This document shows, piece by piece, positions 1 to 8,612 of a stretch of 64,000 nucleotides of DNA. The stretch's first letter is position 1, and each line of letters opens with the position of its first letter. Under the pieces are notes generated by a model. That model searched no databases, was not told where the DNA came from, and saw nothing but the letters and a program-made list of their open reading frames with translations. Origin of the DNA: Oceanitalea stevensii. GTDB taxonomy: Bacteria > Actinomycetota > Actinomycetes > Actinomycetales > Actinomycetaceae. The stretch is from NCBI RefSeq assembly GCF_014837105.1, contig NZ_JACSPO010000001.1:470276-534275 (forward strand). The letters are read 5' to 3'. The position numbers and the translations under genes were made by a program.

Positions 1-97
1 CCTCCTTGCGCCTGGGCGTGGGGCGGCCCTTGCCCGCGGGCGTCACCTCCGGCGCGGGGGCGGGCGCCGGGGTCTCCTTCTTGCTCCGTCCGATCAC
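1..97 (-). CDS. DUF3043 domain protein, N-terminal fragment
   Basis: Only the first 32 codons lie in the window; the gene runs off the left edge. They read VIGRSKKETPAP and later GKGRPTPRRKE, the lysine/arginine-rich opening typical of actinobacterial DUF3043 membrane proteins of unknown function, which often sit near an M20 dipeptidase and the HesB-type Fe-S protein, as here. The GTG start is supported by a -10-like TACCCT ending six bases upstream on the minus strand, so the transcript is probably leaderless. The family call rests on a short stretch and on neighbours. Confidence 0.7.
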   Translation of the reverse strand, partial: MIGRSKKETPAPAPAPEVTPAGKGRPTPRRKE

Positions 98-103
98 CCT
101 TCG

Positions 104-109
104 AGGGTA
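104..109 (-). promoter_or_regulatory. -10 box for leaderless DUF3043 gene
   Basis: TACCCT on the minus strand fits TANNNT and is followed by six bases and then the GTG start at 97. No Shine-Dalgarno sequence with normal spacing is present. Confidence 0.45.
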
Positions 110-229
110 GTCGACCGCGGGTGCTGCTCGGCGTCGCGCCCGGGTGCGGGTCCCGGCGGACCGGGCGATAGTGGACGGCGCGGCGCGTCCCGCGCGCCGC
201 CGCGTGCCGACCGACGAAGGGGAGCATCC

Positions 230-976
230 ATGAGTGCCACCGTCCGCGAGGTCGCCCCCGGCGTGCACCTCGTCTCCCACGCCCACGTCAACTGCTACCT
301 CGTCGAGGACGACGACGGCGTCACGCTCGTCGACGCCGGCCTGCCCGCCGTCTGGCGGCCCCTGGGCGAGGCGATCCGCGCGATCGGGCGCCGTCCCCGT
401 GACCTGCGGGCCCTGGTGCTCACCCACGCCCACTTCGACCACGTCGGCGTGGTCCGCAAGCTCCAGGGGATCGGGGTGCCCGTGTGGGCCGCCGCCGCGG
501 AGCACCACCTCGTGGCCCACCCCTTCTCCTACGCCCACGAGAACCCGCGGGCGCTCTACCCGGTCCGACACCCGGCGGCCCTGCCGATCCTCACCTCGAT
601 GCTCCTCGCCGGGCTGCCCCTCGTGCGCGGCACCACCGGTGTGCGGACCCTGCAGACCGGCGGGATCCTCGACGTGCCCGGCCGCCCGCACGTCGTCGCC
701 ACGCCCGGCCACACCTACGGGCACGTCGCCCTCCACCTGCCCGACCGCGACGTCGTCATCTCCGGTGACGCCCTCGTCACTCTCGACCCCTACACCGCCC
801 GGACCGGCCCCCGGATCGTGGCCGGGGCGGCGACGGCCGACTTCGCGCTCAGCTTCGCCTCCCTCGACGCGATCGCGGACACGGGTGCCGGCACGGTGCT
901 GCCGGGCCACGGTGAGCCGTGGACGGAGGGCGCCCGCTCCGCCGTCGAGCACGCCCGCGCCGCCGGGGCCGCCTGA
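230..976 (+). CDS. MBL-fold metallo-hydrolase
   Basis: A 248-residue single-domain metallo-beta-lactamase-fold hydrolase. The zinc signature is complete: THAHFDH at residues 65-71 gives the HxHxDH motif, followed by TPGHTYGH near 160, a metal-bridging Asp in SGDAL near 180 and LPGHGEP near 225. There is no signal peptide, so the enzyme is cytosolic. Glyoxalase-II-like and thioesterase-like members share this layout, and the substrate cannot be read from sequence. The ATG is preceded by a good ribosome-binding site (ggggag). It is transcribed alone, running toward the dipeptidase 36 bases downstream, which has its own -10 box. Confidence 0.85.
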   Translation: MSATVREVAPGVHLVSHAHVNCYLVEDDDGVTLVDAGLPAVWRPLGEAIRAIGRRPRDLRALVLTHAHFDHVGVVRKLQGIGVPVWAAAAEHHLVAHPFSYAHENPRALYPVRHPAALPILTSMLLAGLPLVRGTTGVRTLQTGGILDVPGRPHVVATPGHTYGHVALHLPDRDVVISGDALVTLDPYTARTGPRIVAGAATADFALSFASLDAIADTGAGTVLPGHGEPWTEGARSAVEHARAAGAA

Positions 977-1000
977 CCCGCCCGTCGCGGGGGCCGCCGT

Positions 1001-1006
1001 TAGGCT
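1001..1006 (+). promoter_or_regulatory. -10 box for leaderless dipeptidase gene
   Basis: TAGGCT followed by six bases and the GTG start at 1013. No ribosome-binding site lies between them. Confidence 0.5.
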
Positions 1007-1012
1007 GACGTC

Positions 1013-2371
1013 GTGACCATCGAGGACCTGACCACCCGCACCGCCGCCGAGTTCCCCCGCATCCGCAGCGACCTCGAGTCGCTCGTGCGCATCCCCAGCG
1101 TCTCGGCGCCCGCCTTCGACCCCCAGCACCTGGAGGACAGCGCCGCCGCCGTGGCGCAGCTGTTCCGCGACGCCGGGATGCCCGAGGTCGAGGTCGTGCG
1201 CGTCACCGGCCCCGACGGCCGCCCCGGCGCACCCGCCGTGCTCGCCCACAAGCCCGCGCCGGCCGGTGCCCCCACCGTCCTCCTCTACGCCCACCACGAC
1301 GTCCAGCCCCCGGGCGACCCGGCCGGCTGGACCTCCTCGCCCTTCGAGCCCACCGAGCGGGACGGGCGGCTCTACGGCCGCGGCGCCGCCGACGACAAGG
1401 CCGGGATCATGGCCCACGTCGGGGCGCTGCGCGTCCTCGGTGACGAGCTCGGTGTCGGGGTCACCGTCTTCAGCGAGGGCGAGGAGGAGATCGGCTCCCC
1501 GACCTTCCGGACCTTCCTCGAGACCTACCGCGACCGGCTGGCCGCCGACGTCATCGTCGTCGCCGACTCCTCCAACTGGAAGGTCGGCGTCCCGGGCCTC
1601 ACCACGTCCCTGCGCGGGCTCGTCGACTGCACCGTCGAGCTGTCCGTCCTCGACCACGCCGTCCACTCCGGCATGTTCGGCGGCCCCGTCCTCGACGCGC
1701 TCACGCTCATGTCGCGCCTCGTCGCCACCCTCCACGACGACGACGGGAACGTCGCCGTCCCCGGCCTCGTCGCGACCGACCACGCGGACGTCGACTACCC
1801 GGAGGCCGACTTCCGCGCCGACGCCGGCGTGCTCGACGGCGTCCGCCTTGCCGGCACCGGCCCGCTCGCCGCGCGGCTGTGGACCAAGCCGGCGATCTCG
1901 GTCATCGGCCTGGACGCGACGAGCGTGGACCACTCCTCCAACACCGTCATCCCGTCGGCCCGCGCCAAGCTGTCCATGCGCATCGCGCCCGGCCAGGACC
2001 CCGCTGCCGCCGAGCGGGCGCTCCACGACCACCTCGTGGCCAGTGCCCCCTTCGGCGCGCGCGTCACCGTGACGCCGGGGGAGACCGGGCAGGCCTTCCA
2101 GGCGCCGGAGGACTCCGCGGCCATGCAGGCCGCCCGCTGGGCCTTCACCAACGCGTGGGGCACCGAGCCGGTCGACCTCGGCGTGGGCGGCTCGATCCCC
2201 TTCATCGCCGACCTCGCCGAGGTGTACCCCCAGGCCGCGATCCTCGTCACGGGCGTGGAGGACCCCGACTCCCGGGCGCACTCGGAGAACGAGTCGGTGC
2301 ACCTCGGGGAGCTGGAGAAGGTCGTCCTCGCCGAGGCGCTGCTCCTCGCCCGCCTCGCCGACCGCCTGTGA
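1013..2371 (+). CDS. M20 family dipeptidase
   Basis: A 452-residue zinc peptidase of family M20 (CNDP/PepV-like), expected to cleave dipeptides in the cytosol. Metal and catalytic motifs are in order: YAHHDVQP near residue 93, [10 protein letters not shown] with the bridging Asp near 128, and EGEEEIGS with the catalytic Glu near 155. A dimerisation/lid domain occupies the middle (HSGMFGG, then the SNTVIP region) and a late metal His lies in the HSENE segment near the C terminus. Length is normal for the family. The GTG start directly follows a TAGGCT -10 box by six bases. The glycerate-kinase-like gene follows 28 bases later and is probably co-transcribed. Confidence 0.9.
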   Translation: MTIEDLTTRTAAEFPRIRSDLESLVRIPSVSAPAFDPQHLEDSAAAVAQLFRDAGMPEVEVVRVTGPDGRPGAPAVLAHKPAPAGAPTVLLYAHHDVQPPGDPAGWTSSPFEPTERDGRLYGRGAADDKAGIMAHVGALRVLGDELGVGVTVFSEGEEEIGSPTFRTFLETYRDRLAADVIVVADSSNWKVGVPGLTTSLRGLVDCTVELSVLDHAVHSGMFGGPVLDALTLMSRLVATLHDDDGNVAVPGLVATDHADVDYPEADFRADAGVLDGVRLAGTGPLAARLWTKPAISVIGLDATSVDHSSNTVIPSARAKLSMRIAPGQDPAAAERALHDHLVASAPFGARVTVTPGETGQAFQAPEDSAAMQAARWAFTNAWGTEPVDLGVGGSIPFIADLAEVYPQAAILVTGVEDPDSRAHSENESVHLGELEKVVLAEALLLARLADRL

Positions 2372-2399
2372 CCGCGCCCCGCCACGGAGCGGAGGCACC

Positions 2400-3521
2400 G
2401 TGCGGCTGCTCCTGAGCCCCGGGCGCCTGTCCGGCGCCCTCAGCGCGGCCCAGGTCGCCGCCGCCGTGCGCCGCGGCTGGCTGCAGACCGCCCCCGGCAC
2501 GGAGGTCCGCGCGCTGCCGATGTCCGACGGCGCGGCCGGCCTGCTCGACGCCGTCCACACCGCGCGCGGCGGGGAGCTCGTCTCGGTCACCGTCCGCGGG
2601 CCCCTCGGGGACCCGGTGCCCGCCACCCTCCTCCACGTCCCCGGCACCGGGGGCGGCACGGCGTACGTCGAGGCCGGGCAGGTCCTTGGCCGCCAGCTCG
2701 TCGCGTCCGGCCAGGAGCAGCGGCACGCCGAGGAGGGCAGCAGCGCCGGCCTCGGTGAGCTGCTCCTCGCCGCCCGTGACCTCGGGGCGGGACGCGTCGT
2801 CGTCGGCCTGGGGGAGGCGGCCACGCACGACGGCGGTGCCGGCCTGGTCCGGACCCTCGCCGGCGCGGACGCCGGGCACGAGATCGACGGCGACGTGCTG
2901 GCGGCCGCCCACGGCGTGCTCGCGGGGGCCGACGTCGTCGTCGCCGCTGCCACGCAGGTGCCCCTCCTCGGGCTGCACGGCGCCGGTGCCCTCCTGTCCG
3001 ACCGTCTCGGTCCGGCCGAGGCGCAGCGGCTGGACACCCGGGCCGGCGAGCTCGCTGCCTACCTGGACCGCCTCGGGCGCGTGCTGCCTGCCCGGACGGC
3101 GCTGCTGCCCGCGCCGGGCGGGCACGGCGCCGCGGCGCGTCCCGGACGCGCCGACGGGTCCGGCGCCGGGGGAGGAGCGGCCCACGCCCTCACGGTGCTG
3201 GGCGGGCGGCTGCTCCACGGTCCCGACGTCGTCGCCGCCGCCATCGGCCTGCCCGAGGCGGTGGCAAGCGCCGACGTCGTCCTCACCGCGACCGCGGTCC
3301 TGGACGCCCCCGCGGTCGACGCCTCCGTCGTCGCCACGGTGGGGCGAGCGGCGATGGAGCTCGGGCTGCCCGTCGTCGTCCTCGCCGAGGAGGTCCACAC
3401 CTCCCGGCGCGAGGTCGCCCGCGCGGGGATCAGCGCGACGTACGCCACGGGCACCACCGGCGTCGAGGGGCTCGAGGGCTGGGCCGTACGGCTTGCGCGC
3501 ACCTGGGCGCTCGAGGCGTAG
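2400..3521 (+). CDS. glycerate kinase family protein
   Basis: A 373-residue protein with the glycerate kinase type 1 (GlxK/GckA) fold: an N-terminal SPGRLSGALSA segment in place of the usual DSFKGSLSA, a PMSDGAAGLLDA substrate loop (PxSDGGEG in canonical enzymes), and a glycine-rich VGLGEAATHDGGAG segment near residue 140 that matches the GGSATNDGG loop. The changes in the first two loops mean that glycerate 2- or 3-phosphorylation is not assured, and a diverged paralogue is possible. The GTG start has a ribosome-binding site (ggagg) five bases upstream. It lies between the dipeptidase and erpA on the same strand. The stop codon TAG is itself part of a TAGGCT hexamer that could act as a -10 box for erpA. 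Confidence 0.75.
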   Translation: MRLLLSPGRLSGALSAAQVAAAVRRGWLQTAPGTEVRALPMSDGAAGLLDAVHTARGGELVSVTVRGPLGDPVPATLLHVPGTGGGTAYVEAGQVLGRQLVASGQEQRHAEEGSSAGLGELLLAARDLGAGRVVVGLGEAATHDGGAGLVRTLAGADAGHEIDGDVLAAAHGVLAGADVVVAAATQVPLLGLHGAGALLSDRLGPAEAQRLDTRAGELAAYLDRLGRVLPARTALLPAPGGHGAAARPGRADGSGAGGGAAHALTVLGGRLLHGPDVVAAAIGLPEAVASADVVLTATAVLDAPAVDASVVATVGRAAMELGLPVVVLAEEVHTSRREVARAGISATYATGTTGVEGLEGWAVRLARTWALEA

Positions 3522-3524
3522 GCT
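3519..3524 (+). promoter_or_regulatory. possible -10 box upstream of erpA
   Basis: TAGGCT overlaps the stop codon of the glycerate-kinase-like gene and lies about 70 bases upstream of the erpA start. No convincing -35 element is present at 16-18 bases. Confidence 0.25.
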
Positions 3525-3594
3525 GGACGGGAACAACTGCGGCCGCGCCGTGGTTGACCGGTTGTACTGCCCCAGAGACAGCGGAGATGTGAGC

Positions 3595-3960
3595 ATGAGC
3601 GAGACGACGGCTACGACGCCCACCGAGGTCCCGACGCACGAGATCGAACTCACCGACGTCGCCGCCCAGAAGGTCAAGACCCTCCTCGCGCAGGAGGGCC
3701 GTGACGACCTGCGGCTGCGGATCGCCGTGCAGCCCGGCGGCTGCTCCGGCCTCATCTACCAGCTCTACTTCGACGAGCGTCTGCTCGACGGTGACGCCGT
3801 GCGCGACTTCGGTGGCGTCGAGGTCATCGTCGACCGGATGAGCGTGCCCTACCTCGCCGGCGCGACGATCGACTTCGCCGACACCATCGAGAAGCAGGGC
3901 TTCACGATCGACAACCCGAACGCGGGCGGCTCCTGCGCGTGCGGCGACTCCTTCCACTGA
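3595..3960 (+). CDS. erpA: iron-sulfur cluster insertion protein ErpA (HesB/IscA family)
   Basis: A 121-residue A-type Fe-S carrier that delivers clusters to apoproteins. The three conserved cysteines are present: Cys50 in GGCSG and Cys114/Cys116 in the C-terminal SCACGDSF motif. The N-terminal 20 residues are a variable tail. ATG 3595 is preferred to the in-frame GTG six bases earlier because the ggag at 3583-3586 lies eight bases upstream of it. The gene precedes the cytochrome oxidase genes, an arrangement common in actinobacteria, but a terminator-like hairpin follows, so it is probably not part of the cta operon. Confidence 0.95.
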   Translation: MSETTATTPTEVPTHEIELTDVAAQKVKTLLAQEGRDDLRLRIAVQPGGCSGLIYQLYFDERLLDGDAVRDFGGVEVIVDRMSVPYLAGATIDFADTIEKQGFTIDNPNAGGSCACGDSFH

Positions 3961-3984
3961 GACACGCCACCGGCGGATCCCGCC

Positions 3985-4029
3985 ACGGCCCGTTGGGACC
4001 AGGGTTACACCCCTGGCCCGGCGGGCCGT
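3985..4029 (+). terminator. terminator after erpA
   Basis: acggcccg (3985-3992) pairs with cgggccgt (4022-4029), with a second inner stem ccaggg/ccctgg (3999-4004/4011-4016). A short T run follows, then the ctaC promoter region. Confidence 0.6.
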
Positions 4030-4055
4030 TTCGCGTACCAGGGCAGTGTTAGCGG

Positions 4056-4061
4056 TAAGGT
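4056..4061 (+). promoter_or_regulatory. candidate -10 box for the ctaCDF operon
   Basis: TAAGGT fits TANNNT and would give a leader of roughly 55-60 bases before the ctaC start. The -35 region has no clear match. Confidence 0.3.
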
Positions 4062-4123
4062 GGCCGGAAGGACGTAGGTCCTGTCTGAAATGCCCTAAAC
4101 GCGTCGTGTCGGAAGGTCTTGAA

Positions 4124-5005
4124 GTGCGATCACCGTCCTCCGGTAGCCGCTCGCCCCGCGGTTGGCGACTGGTAGTCCTGGGCCTTGTGGCGGCCCTCAC
4201 CCTCGCCGGCTGTGCCGAGCTCGGCGCCCCGCGGAACGGCTTCCTGCCCTCCGAGCCGGGCCTGACCGACAAGACCGAGTCGATCATCAACCACTGGAGC
4301 GGCGCCTGGGTCGCCGCCCTCGCCGTCGGCGTCATCGTGTGGGGCCTGACGATCTGGTGCATCGTGGCCTACCGCAAGCGCAAGAACGACAACGCGCTCC
4401 CGGTCCAGCTGCGCTACCACGTGCCGCTCGAGCTCATGTACGTCGTCGTGCCGATCCTCATGATCGGGGTGCTGTACTTCTACTCCACCCAGGTCACGCA
4501 CGAGCTCACGGACACGAGCGCGGAGCCGGACCTCACGATCCAGGCCTACGGCAAGCAGTGGAGCTGGGACTTCAACTACATCGACGATGGCGTCTTCTCC
4601 GAGGGCGGCCGCGTCCAGCTCACCGGTGAGGAGGGTGTCGAGGAGACGCTCCCGACCCTCTACCTGCCGGTGGGGGAGACCGTCGAGTTCATCGTCGACT
4701 CCCGCGACGTCCAGCACTCGTTCTGGATCCCCGCCTTCCTCTTCAAGATCGACATGATCCCCGGGCACACCAACGTCTTCCAGGTGACGCCGCAGGAGGA
4801 GGGCCACTACCAGGGCAAGTGCGCCGAGCTGTGCGGTGAGTTCCACTCGGAGATGCTCTTCAACGTCGAGGTCGTCGACCGTGCGACCTACGACGCCCAG
4901 ATGGATGCGCTGCGGGAGGCCGGCAACGTCGGCGTCCGCGGCGAGGAGTACAACCGCGTGTACGACCAGCGCGGCTACCTGCAGGACGGGACGGTAAACA
5001 ACTGA
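4124..5005 (+). CDS. ctaC: cytochrome c oxidase subunit II (aa3 type)
   Basis: A 293-residue subunit carrying the CuA centre that receives electrons from the bc1 complex. The start is GTG 4124, seven bases after ggaagg; longer in-frame starts lack a ribosome-binding site. The N terminus is a lipoprotein signal with lipobox LAGC at 27-30. Two membrane segments follow (about 60-85 and 105-125), then a periplasmic cupredoxin domain with the CuA ligands: His near 198 (QHSFW) and [12 protein letters not shown] near 233-244. The stop overlaps the ctaD start (TGATG), so the two are translationally coupled. Confidence 0.95.
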   Translation: MRSPSSGSRSPRGWRLVVLGLVAALTLAGCAELGAPRNGFLPSEPGLTDKTESIINHWSGAWVAALAVGVIVWGLTIWCIVAYRKRKNDNALPVQLRYHVPLELMYVVVPILMIGVLYFYSTQVTHELTDTSAEPDLTIQAYGKQWSWDFNYIDDGVFSEGGRVQLTGEEGVEETLPTLYLPVGETVEFIVDSRDVQHSFWIPAFLFKIDMIPGHTNVFQVTPQEEGHYQGKCAELCGEFHSEMLFNVEVVDRATYDAQMDALREAGNVGVRGEEYNRVYDQRGYLQDGTVNN

Positions 5006-6819
5006 TGGCCACCACCGACGAGGCACGCCCTCAGCTCGTCCCCGGGCTGCGGCCGGAGCGCCAGAGCCTGGGACGCACTGTCGTCAGCTGGGTGACGTCG
5101 ACCGACCACAAGGTCATCGGCTACCTCTACCTCATCACCGCCTTCCTGTTCTTCCTCATCGGCGGCGTGCTCGCCATGGCGATGCGTCTGGAGCTCTTCG
5201 ACCCCGGCATGGCACTGTTCCAGTCCAAGGAGCAGTACAACCAGTTCTTCACCATGCACGGCACGATCATGCTGTTCCTCTTCGCGACGCCGCTGTTCAC
5301 CGGCTTCGGGAACGTCTTCGTGCCGCTGCAGATCGGTGCCCCTGACGTCGCCTTCCCGCGGCTCAACATGTTCAGCTACTGGCTGTTCCTCTTCGGTGGG
5401 CTCATCGCGCTGGCCGGCTTCCTCACCCCGAAGGGGGCGGCGAGCTTCGGCTGGACGGCCTACACGCCGCTGTCGCTCGAGCCGTTCTCACCGGGCCTCG
5501 GTGGCAACCTGTGGGTGCTCGGCATCGGGTTGACCGGTTTCGGCACGATCTTCGGCTCGGTCAACTTCATCGCGACGATCATCACGATGCGCATGCCCGG
5601 CATGACGATGTTCCGGATGCCGATCTTCACCTGGAACATCCTCATCACCTCGCTGCTCGTCCTCATGGCGTTCCCGGTCCTCGCGGCCGCGCTGTTCGGC
5701 CTGGCCTTCGACCGTGTGCTCGGCGGGCAGATCTACAACCCGGAGAGCGGCGGTGCCCTGCTGTGGCAGCACCTCTTCTGGTTCTTCGGCCACCCCGAGG
5801 TGTACGTCATCGCGCTGCCGTTCTTCGGCATCATCAGCGAGGTCCTGCCGGTCTTCTCCCGCAAGCCGATCTTCGGCTACAAGGGCATCGTCTTCGCGAC
5901 GATCGCCATCGCGGCCCTGTCGATGACCGTGTGGGCGCACCACATGTACACGACCGGTGGAGCGCTGCTGGACTTCTTCGCCCTCATGACGATGCTCATC
6001 GCGGTCCCGACCGGTGTGAAGTTCTTCAACTGGATCGGCACGATGTGGCGCGGCAAGCTCACCTTCGAGACGCCGATGCTGTGGTCGCTGGGCTTCATCG
6101 TCACCTTCCTCTTCGGTGGCGTCACCGGCATCATCCTCGCCAGCCCTGCGATGGACTTCCAGGTCCACGACTCCTACTTCGTCGTCGCGCACTTCCACTA
6201 CACCGTCTTCGGCACCGTCGTGTTCGCGATGTTCGCCGGCTTCTACTTCTGGTGGCCGAAGATGACCGGCCGGATGCTCAACGAGCGTCTGGGCAAGGTC
6301 CACTTCTGGATGCTGTTCCTCGGCTTCCACGGCACCTTCCTCATCCAGCACTGGCTCGGCGCGCAGGGCATGCCCCGCCGCTACCCCGACTACATGGTCG
6401 AGGACGGCTTCACGCTGATGAACCAGGTCTCCACCGCCGGCGCCGCGCTGCTCACGCTGTCCACGCTGCCGTTCCTGTGGAACGTCTACGTCACCTCGCG
6501 CGGCCCGCGCACCGTGTTCGTCGACGACCCGTGGGGCTTCGCCAACTCCCTCGAGTGGGCCACCAGCTGCCCGCCGCCGCGGCACAACTTCACCTCCCTG
6601 CCCCGGATCCGCTCCGAGCGTCCCGCCTTCGACCTGCACCACCCGGAGGTCGCGGCGATGGACCAGGCCGCGGTGCCGGACCAGGGTGTCCTCGAGCAGG
6701 CACTGGGCGACGCCCAGCGCACCGGTGGCGGGGACGCCGCCTCCCAGCCGCAGCCGGGACGCACGTCCACGGCCACGCTCGAGCGTGAGGACGACGACGA
6801 GAAGAAGGGCAAGGCCTGA
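5005..6819 (+). CDS. ctaD: cytochrome c oxidase subunit I
   Basis: A 604-residue heme-copper oxidase catalytic subunit with twelve membrane helices. Visible motifs include MHGTIMLF with a heme a ligand His near residue 83, [14 protein letters not shown] near 260 with the CuB His and the cross-linked Tyr, HHMYT near 312 with the two other CuB His ligands, and [11 protein letters not shown] near 396-406 with the heme ligands. A hydrophilic, acidic C-terminal extension of about 70 residues follows the last helix, as in other actinobacteria. Start and stop overlap ctaC and ctaF by one base (TGATG), making a tight three-gene operon. Confidence 0.97.
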   Translation: MATTDEARPQLVPGLRPERQSLGRTVVSWVTSTDHKVIGYLYLITAFLFFLIGGVLAMAMRLELFDPGMALFQSKEQYNQFFTMHGTIMLFLFATPLFTGFGNVFVPLQIGAPDVAFPRLNMFSYWLFLFGGLIALAGFLTPKGAASFGWTAYTPLSLEPFSPGLGGNLWVLGIGLTGFGTIFGSVNFIATIITMRMPGMTMFRMPIFTWNILITSLLVLMAFPVLAAALFGLAFDRVLGGQIYNPESGGALLWQHLFWFFGHPEVYVIALPFFGIISEVLPVFSRKPIFGYKGIVFATIAIAALSMTVWAHHMYTTGGALLDFFALMTMLIAVPTGVKFFNWIGTMWRGKLTFETPMLWSLGFIVTFLFGGVTGIILASPAMDFQVHDSYFVVAHFHYTVFGTVVFAMFAGFYFWWPKMTGRMLNERLGKVHFWMLFLGFHGTFLIQHWLGAQGMPRRYPDYMVEDGFTLMNQVSTAGAALLTLSTLPFLWNVYVTSRGPRTVFVDDPWGFANSLEWATSCPPPRHNFTSLPRIRSERPAFDLHHPEVAAMDQAAVPDQGVLEQALGDAQRTGGGDAASQPQPGRTSTATLEREDDDEKKGKA

Positions 6820-7274
6820 TGGCACGCGAGCACGACCGCGCACCCGGCGAGCAGTCCGCCGAGCACCCCAAGCCCCTTGGCGTCGAGAAGTGGCTCTTCA
6901 TCGCCGGCGTCGTCTTCTTCCTCCCCGTGGCCCTGGTCTACGGCTTCTGGACGGGCTGGGAGCCGATCGGGACGGTCGCCCTGCTCCTCCTCGTCGGGCT
7001 GTACGGCCTGTCCGGCTTCTACCTGGCGCTGCTGGCCCGTCGCGTCGACCCGCGTCCGGAGGACAACCCGGTCAGTGACGTCGACGAGCACGCCGGTGAG
7101 ATCGGCGTCTACGCGCCGCACTCGTGGTGGCCGTTGGTCCTCGGCGTCGCCGCGGCGCTGGCCTTCGCCGGTGTGGCCGTCGGCTGGTGGATCTTCGGGA
7201 TCGGCGTCGCCGTCGGCGTCGTCGGCCTGATCGGTCACACCTACGAGTTCTCGCGCGGCCCGCACGCGCACTGA
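6819..7274 (+). CDS. ctaF: cytochrome c oxidase subunit IV, actinobacterial type
   Basis: A 151-residue membrane protein with four hydrophobic segments arranged as two hairpins (about 27-45, 50-70, 105-125 and 128-145), matching the actinobacterial CtaF family, a structural subunit of the aa3 oxidase in the bc1-aa3 supercomplex. The N terminus is polar, and a short loop with RRVDPRPEDNPVSD separates the hairpins. Its start overlaps the ctaD stop, and the operon ends with a strong hairpin 16 bases after the stop codon. Confidence 0.93.
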   Translation: MAREHDRAPGEQSAEHPKPLGVEKWLFIAGVVFFLPVALVYGFWTGWEPIGTVALLLLVGLYGLSGFYLALLARRVDPRPEDNPVSDVDEHAGEIGVYAPHSWWPLVLGVAAALAFAGVAVGWWIFGIGVAVGVVGLIGHTYEFSRGPHAH

Positions 7275-7290
7275 GCTGACCTCACACGGC

Positions 7291-7330
7291 CCGAACGGGC
7301 GGCGCTCCACGAGGAGTGCCGCCCGTTCGG
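7291..7330 (+). terminator. terminator of the ctaCDF operon
   Basis: A perfect 13-base-pair stem (7291-7303 with 7318-7330, ccgaacgggcggc on the left arm) with a 14-base loop, followed by cgtttctt. Confidence 0.85.
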
Positions 7331-7438
7331 CGTTTCTTGGGGGCAGCCGCGGCTGTACGCCGTGCCGGGTTCACCGCAGCTGCGTCCCGTACGGGGGCGG
7401 CGGCGTCCGTCGGTGCGGACGGCGGAGGGCGACTGCGC

Positions 7439-7540
7439 GGCCGGGAGTCGCCAGCTGCGTCTTCTGGGACGCACCTGCGGTACCTCAGCGGCGTGTGGCA
7501 GGTGCGTCCAGCGGTCCTGACGTGCGTACCGGACGAGGGC
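7439..7540. repeat. intergenic direct repeat, copy A, with internal palindrome
   Basis: About 100 bases that recur at 7710-7810. The central 46 bases (7463-7508) are identical in both copies; the flanks match imperfectly. The core contains an inverted repeat, gacgcacctgc at 7468-7478 against gcaggtgcgtc at 7498-7508, with a 19-base loop that begins ggtacc. Confidence 0.85.
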
Positions 7541-7709
7541 ACCGAGAGCGGCTGCTTCATGGGCGCCTGCTGGGCCCTTGTGGCGGTACGCGGGCGTCGG
7601 AGACGGTGACGAGCGTGATTGGGCCCCGTCGTCGGGCAGCGCGCGCTTGAGGCGCCGCCGTCGGGTATCGACGGGCCGAGCGTTGCAGCGGCGACTCCTC
7701 GGGCTGCAC

Positions 7710-7810
7710 GGCCGGGAGCCGGCAGCCGCGTCTCTGGGACGCACCTGCGGTACCTCAGCGGCGTGTGGCAGGTGCGTCGAGCGGTGCGGACGTGCGTACC
7801 AGACGAGGGC
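7710..7810. repeat. intergenic direct repeat, copy B, with internal palindrome
   Basis: Second copy, offset by 270 bases from copy A, with the identical core at 7733-7778. The same 11-base arms and 19-base loop are preserved, while the bases outside the core differ at several positions. The copy ends just before the sodA terminator. Confidence 0.85.
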
Positions 7811-7824
7811 AGGCACAGACGCAC

Positions 7825-7861
7825 GAAGGCCCGGCAGCCCTGAGGGGGCTGCCGGGCCTTC
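7825..7861 (-). terminator. terminator of sodA
   Basis: A perfect 16-base-pair stem: gaaggcccggcagccc (7825-7840) with its complement at 7846-7861 and a very short loop. It lies 17 bases past the sodA stop and can act on either strand. Confidence 0.85.
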
Positions 7862-7878
7862 GCGGCGCTACGGAGGCG

Positions 7879-8514
7879 TCAGACGACCGTCACGGGGGTG
7901 ATGAGGCCCGCCGTCTGGGTGCGCGCGCGCTCGAGGCGAGCGGCGACGTCGCGCCAGTTGACGATGTTCCAGAACGCCTTGACGTAGTCCGCCTTGACGT
8001 TGAGGTAGTCGAGGTAGAAGGCGTGCTCCCACATGTCGAGCATGAGCACCGGGGTCAGGCCCAGCGGCACGTTGCCCTGCTGGTCGAAGAGCTGGAAGAT
8101 CGACAGCTTCTGGCCGATCGAGTCCCAGCCCAGCACGGACCAGCCGGAGCCCTGGATGCTCGTCGCGTTGGCGGTGAACTGCGCCTTGAAGCCCTCGAAG
8201 GAGCCGAGCTGGTCCTTGATGGCCTCGGCGAGCTCGCCCTCGGGCTCACCGCCGCCCTCGGGGGAGAGGTTGTTCCAGAAGACCGTGTGGTTGACGTGGC
8301 CACCGAGGTTGAACGCGAGGTTCTTCTCGAGCAGGTTGATCGCGGCGTTGTCGCCGCTCTCACGGGCCGCGGCGAGCTTCTCGAGGGCGGTGTTCGCGCC
8401 GTCGACGTAGGTCTTGTGGTGCTTGGAGTGGTGCAGCTCCATGATCTTGCCGCTGATGTGCGGCTCGAGGGCGCTGTAGTCGTACGGGAGCTCCGGCAGG
8501 GTGTACACGGTCAT
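7879..8514 (-). CDS. sodA: superoxide dismutase (Fe/Mn family)
   Basis: A 211-residue Fe/Mn superoxide dismutase converting superoxide to peroxide and oxygen. The metal ligands are all visible: His28 in MELHHSKHH, a His near 76 in [11 protein letters not shown], and Asp and His in the [11 protein letters not shown] motif near 162-167. The GGH and QGSGWSVL segments are typical of the family. There is no secretion signal. A strong ribosome-binding site (aggagg) precedes the ATG, and the 5' untranslated region holds a small hairpin (8536-8555) just ahead of it. The gene follows the qcr/ctaE operon but is separated from it by a terminator, so it has its own promoter. Confidence 0.97.
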   Translation of the reverse strand: MTVYTLPELPYDYSALEPHISGKIMELHHSKHHKTYVDGANTALEKLAAARESGDNAAINLLEKNLAFNLGGHVNHTVFWNNLSPEGGGEPEGELAEAIKDQLGSFEGFKAQFTANATSIQGSGWSVLGWDSIGQKLSIFQLFDQQGNVPLGLTPVLMLDMWEHAFYLDYLNVKADYVKAFWNIVNWRDVAARLERARTQTAGLITPVTVV

Positions 8515-8565
8515 GTGTCTCCTCCTCAGGTCGTCCCGGTGCGGGAACGCACCGGCCTACATATG

Positions 8566-8597
8566 GCATGTGCCCGGCAGTGATGCCGGGCACATGC
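8566..8597 (-). terminator. terminator of the ctaE-qcrCAB operon
   Basis: gcatgtgcccggca (8566-8579) and its exact complement (8584-8597) form a 14-base-pair stem with loop gtga, 16 bases beyond the qcrB stop on the minus strand. Confidence 0.85.
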
Positions 8598-8612
8598 ACT
8601 CATCGGTCTAAC

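Larger units (their letters stand above)
7331..7824. other. gene-free interval between convergent ctaF and sodA terminators
   Basis: About 500 bases between two strong terminators facing each other. Open frames exist in several phases on both strands, but none has a ribosome-binding site, a recognisable domain or a consistent coding signature, and several read straight through the repeats. The interval's main content is the duplicated palindromic element listed separately. I see no RNA gene fold and no mobile-element gene. Confidence 0.7.

Noticed and set aside
4046..4123. Upstream ATG for ctaC
   Set aside because: It would add 26 residues ahead of the lipoprotein signal and has no ribosome-binding site; GTG 4124 has ggaagg seven bases upstream and gives a normal signal peptide.
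7241..7824. Minus-strand open frames of 180-190 codons in the ctaF-sodA interval
   Set aside because: They run through both repeat copies and the ctaF terminator and have no ribosome-binding site. The repeated peptide in them simply reflects the DNA repeat.
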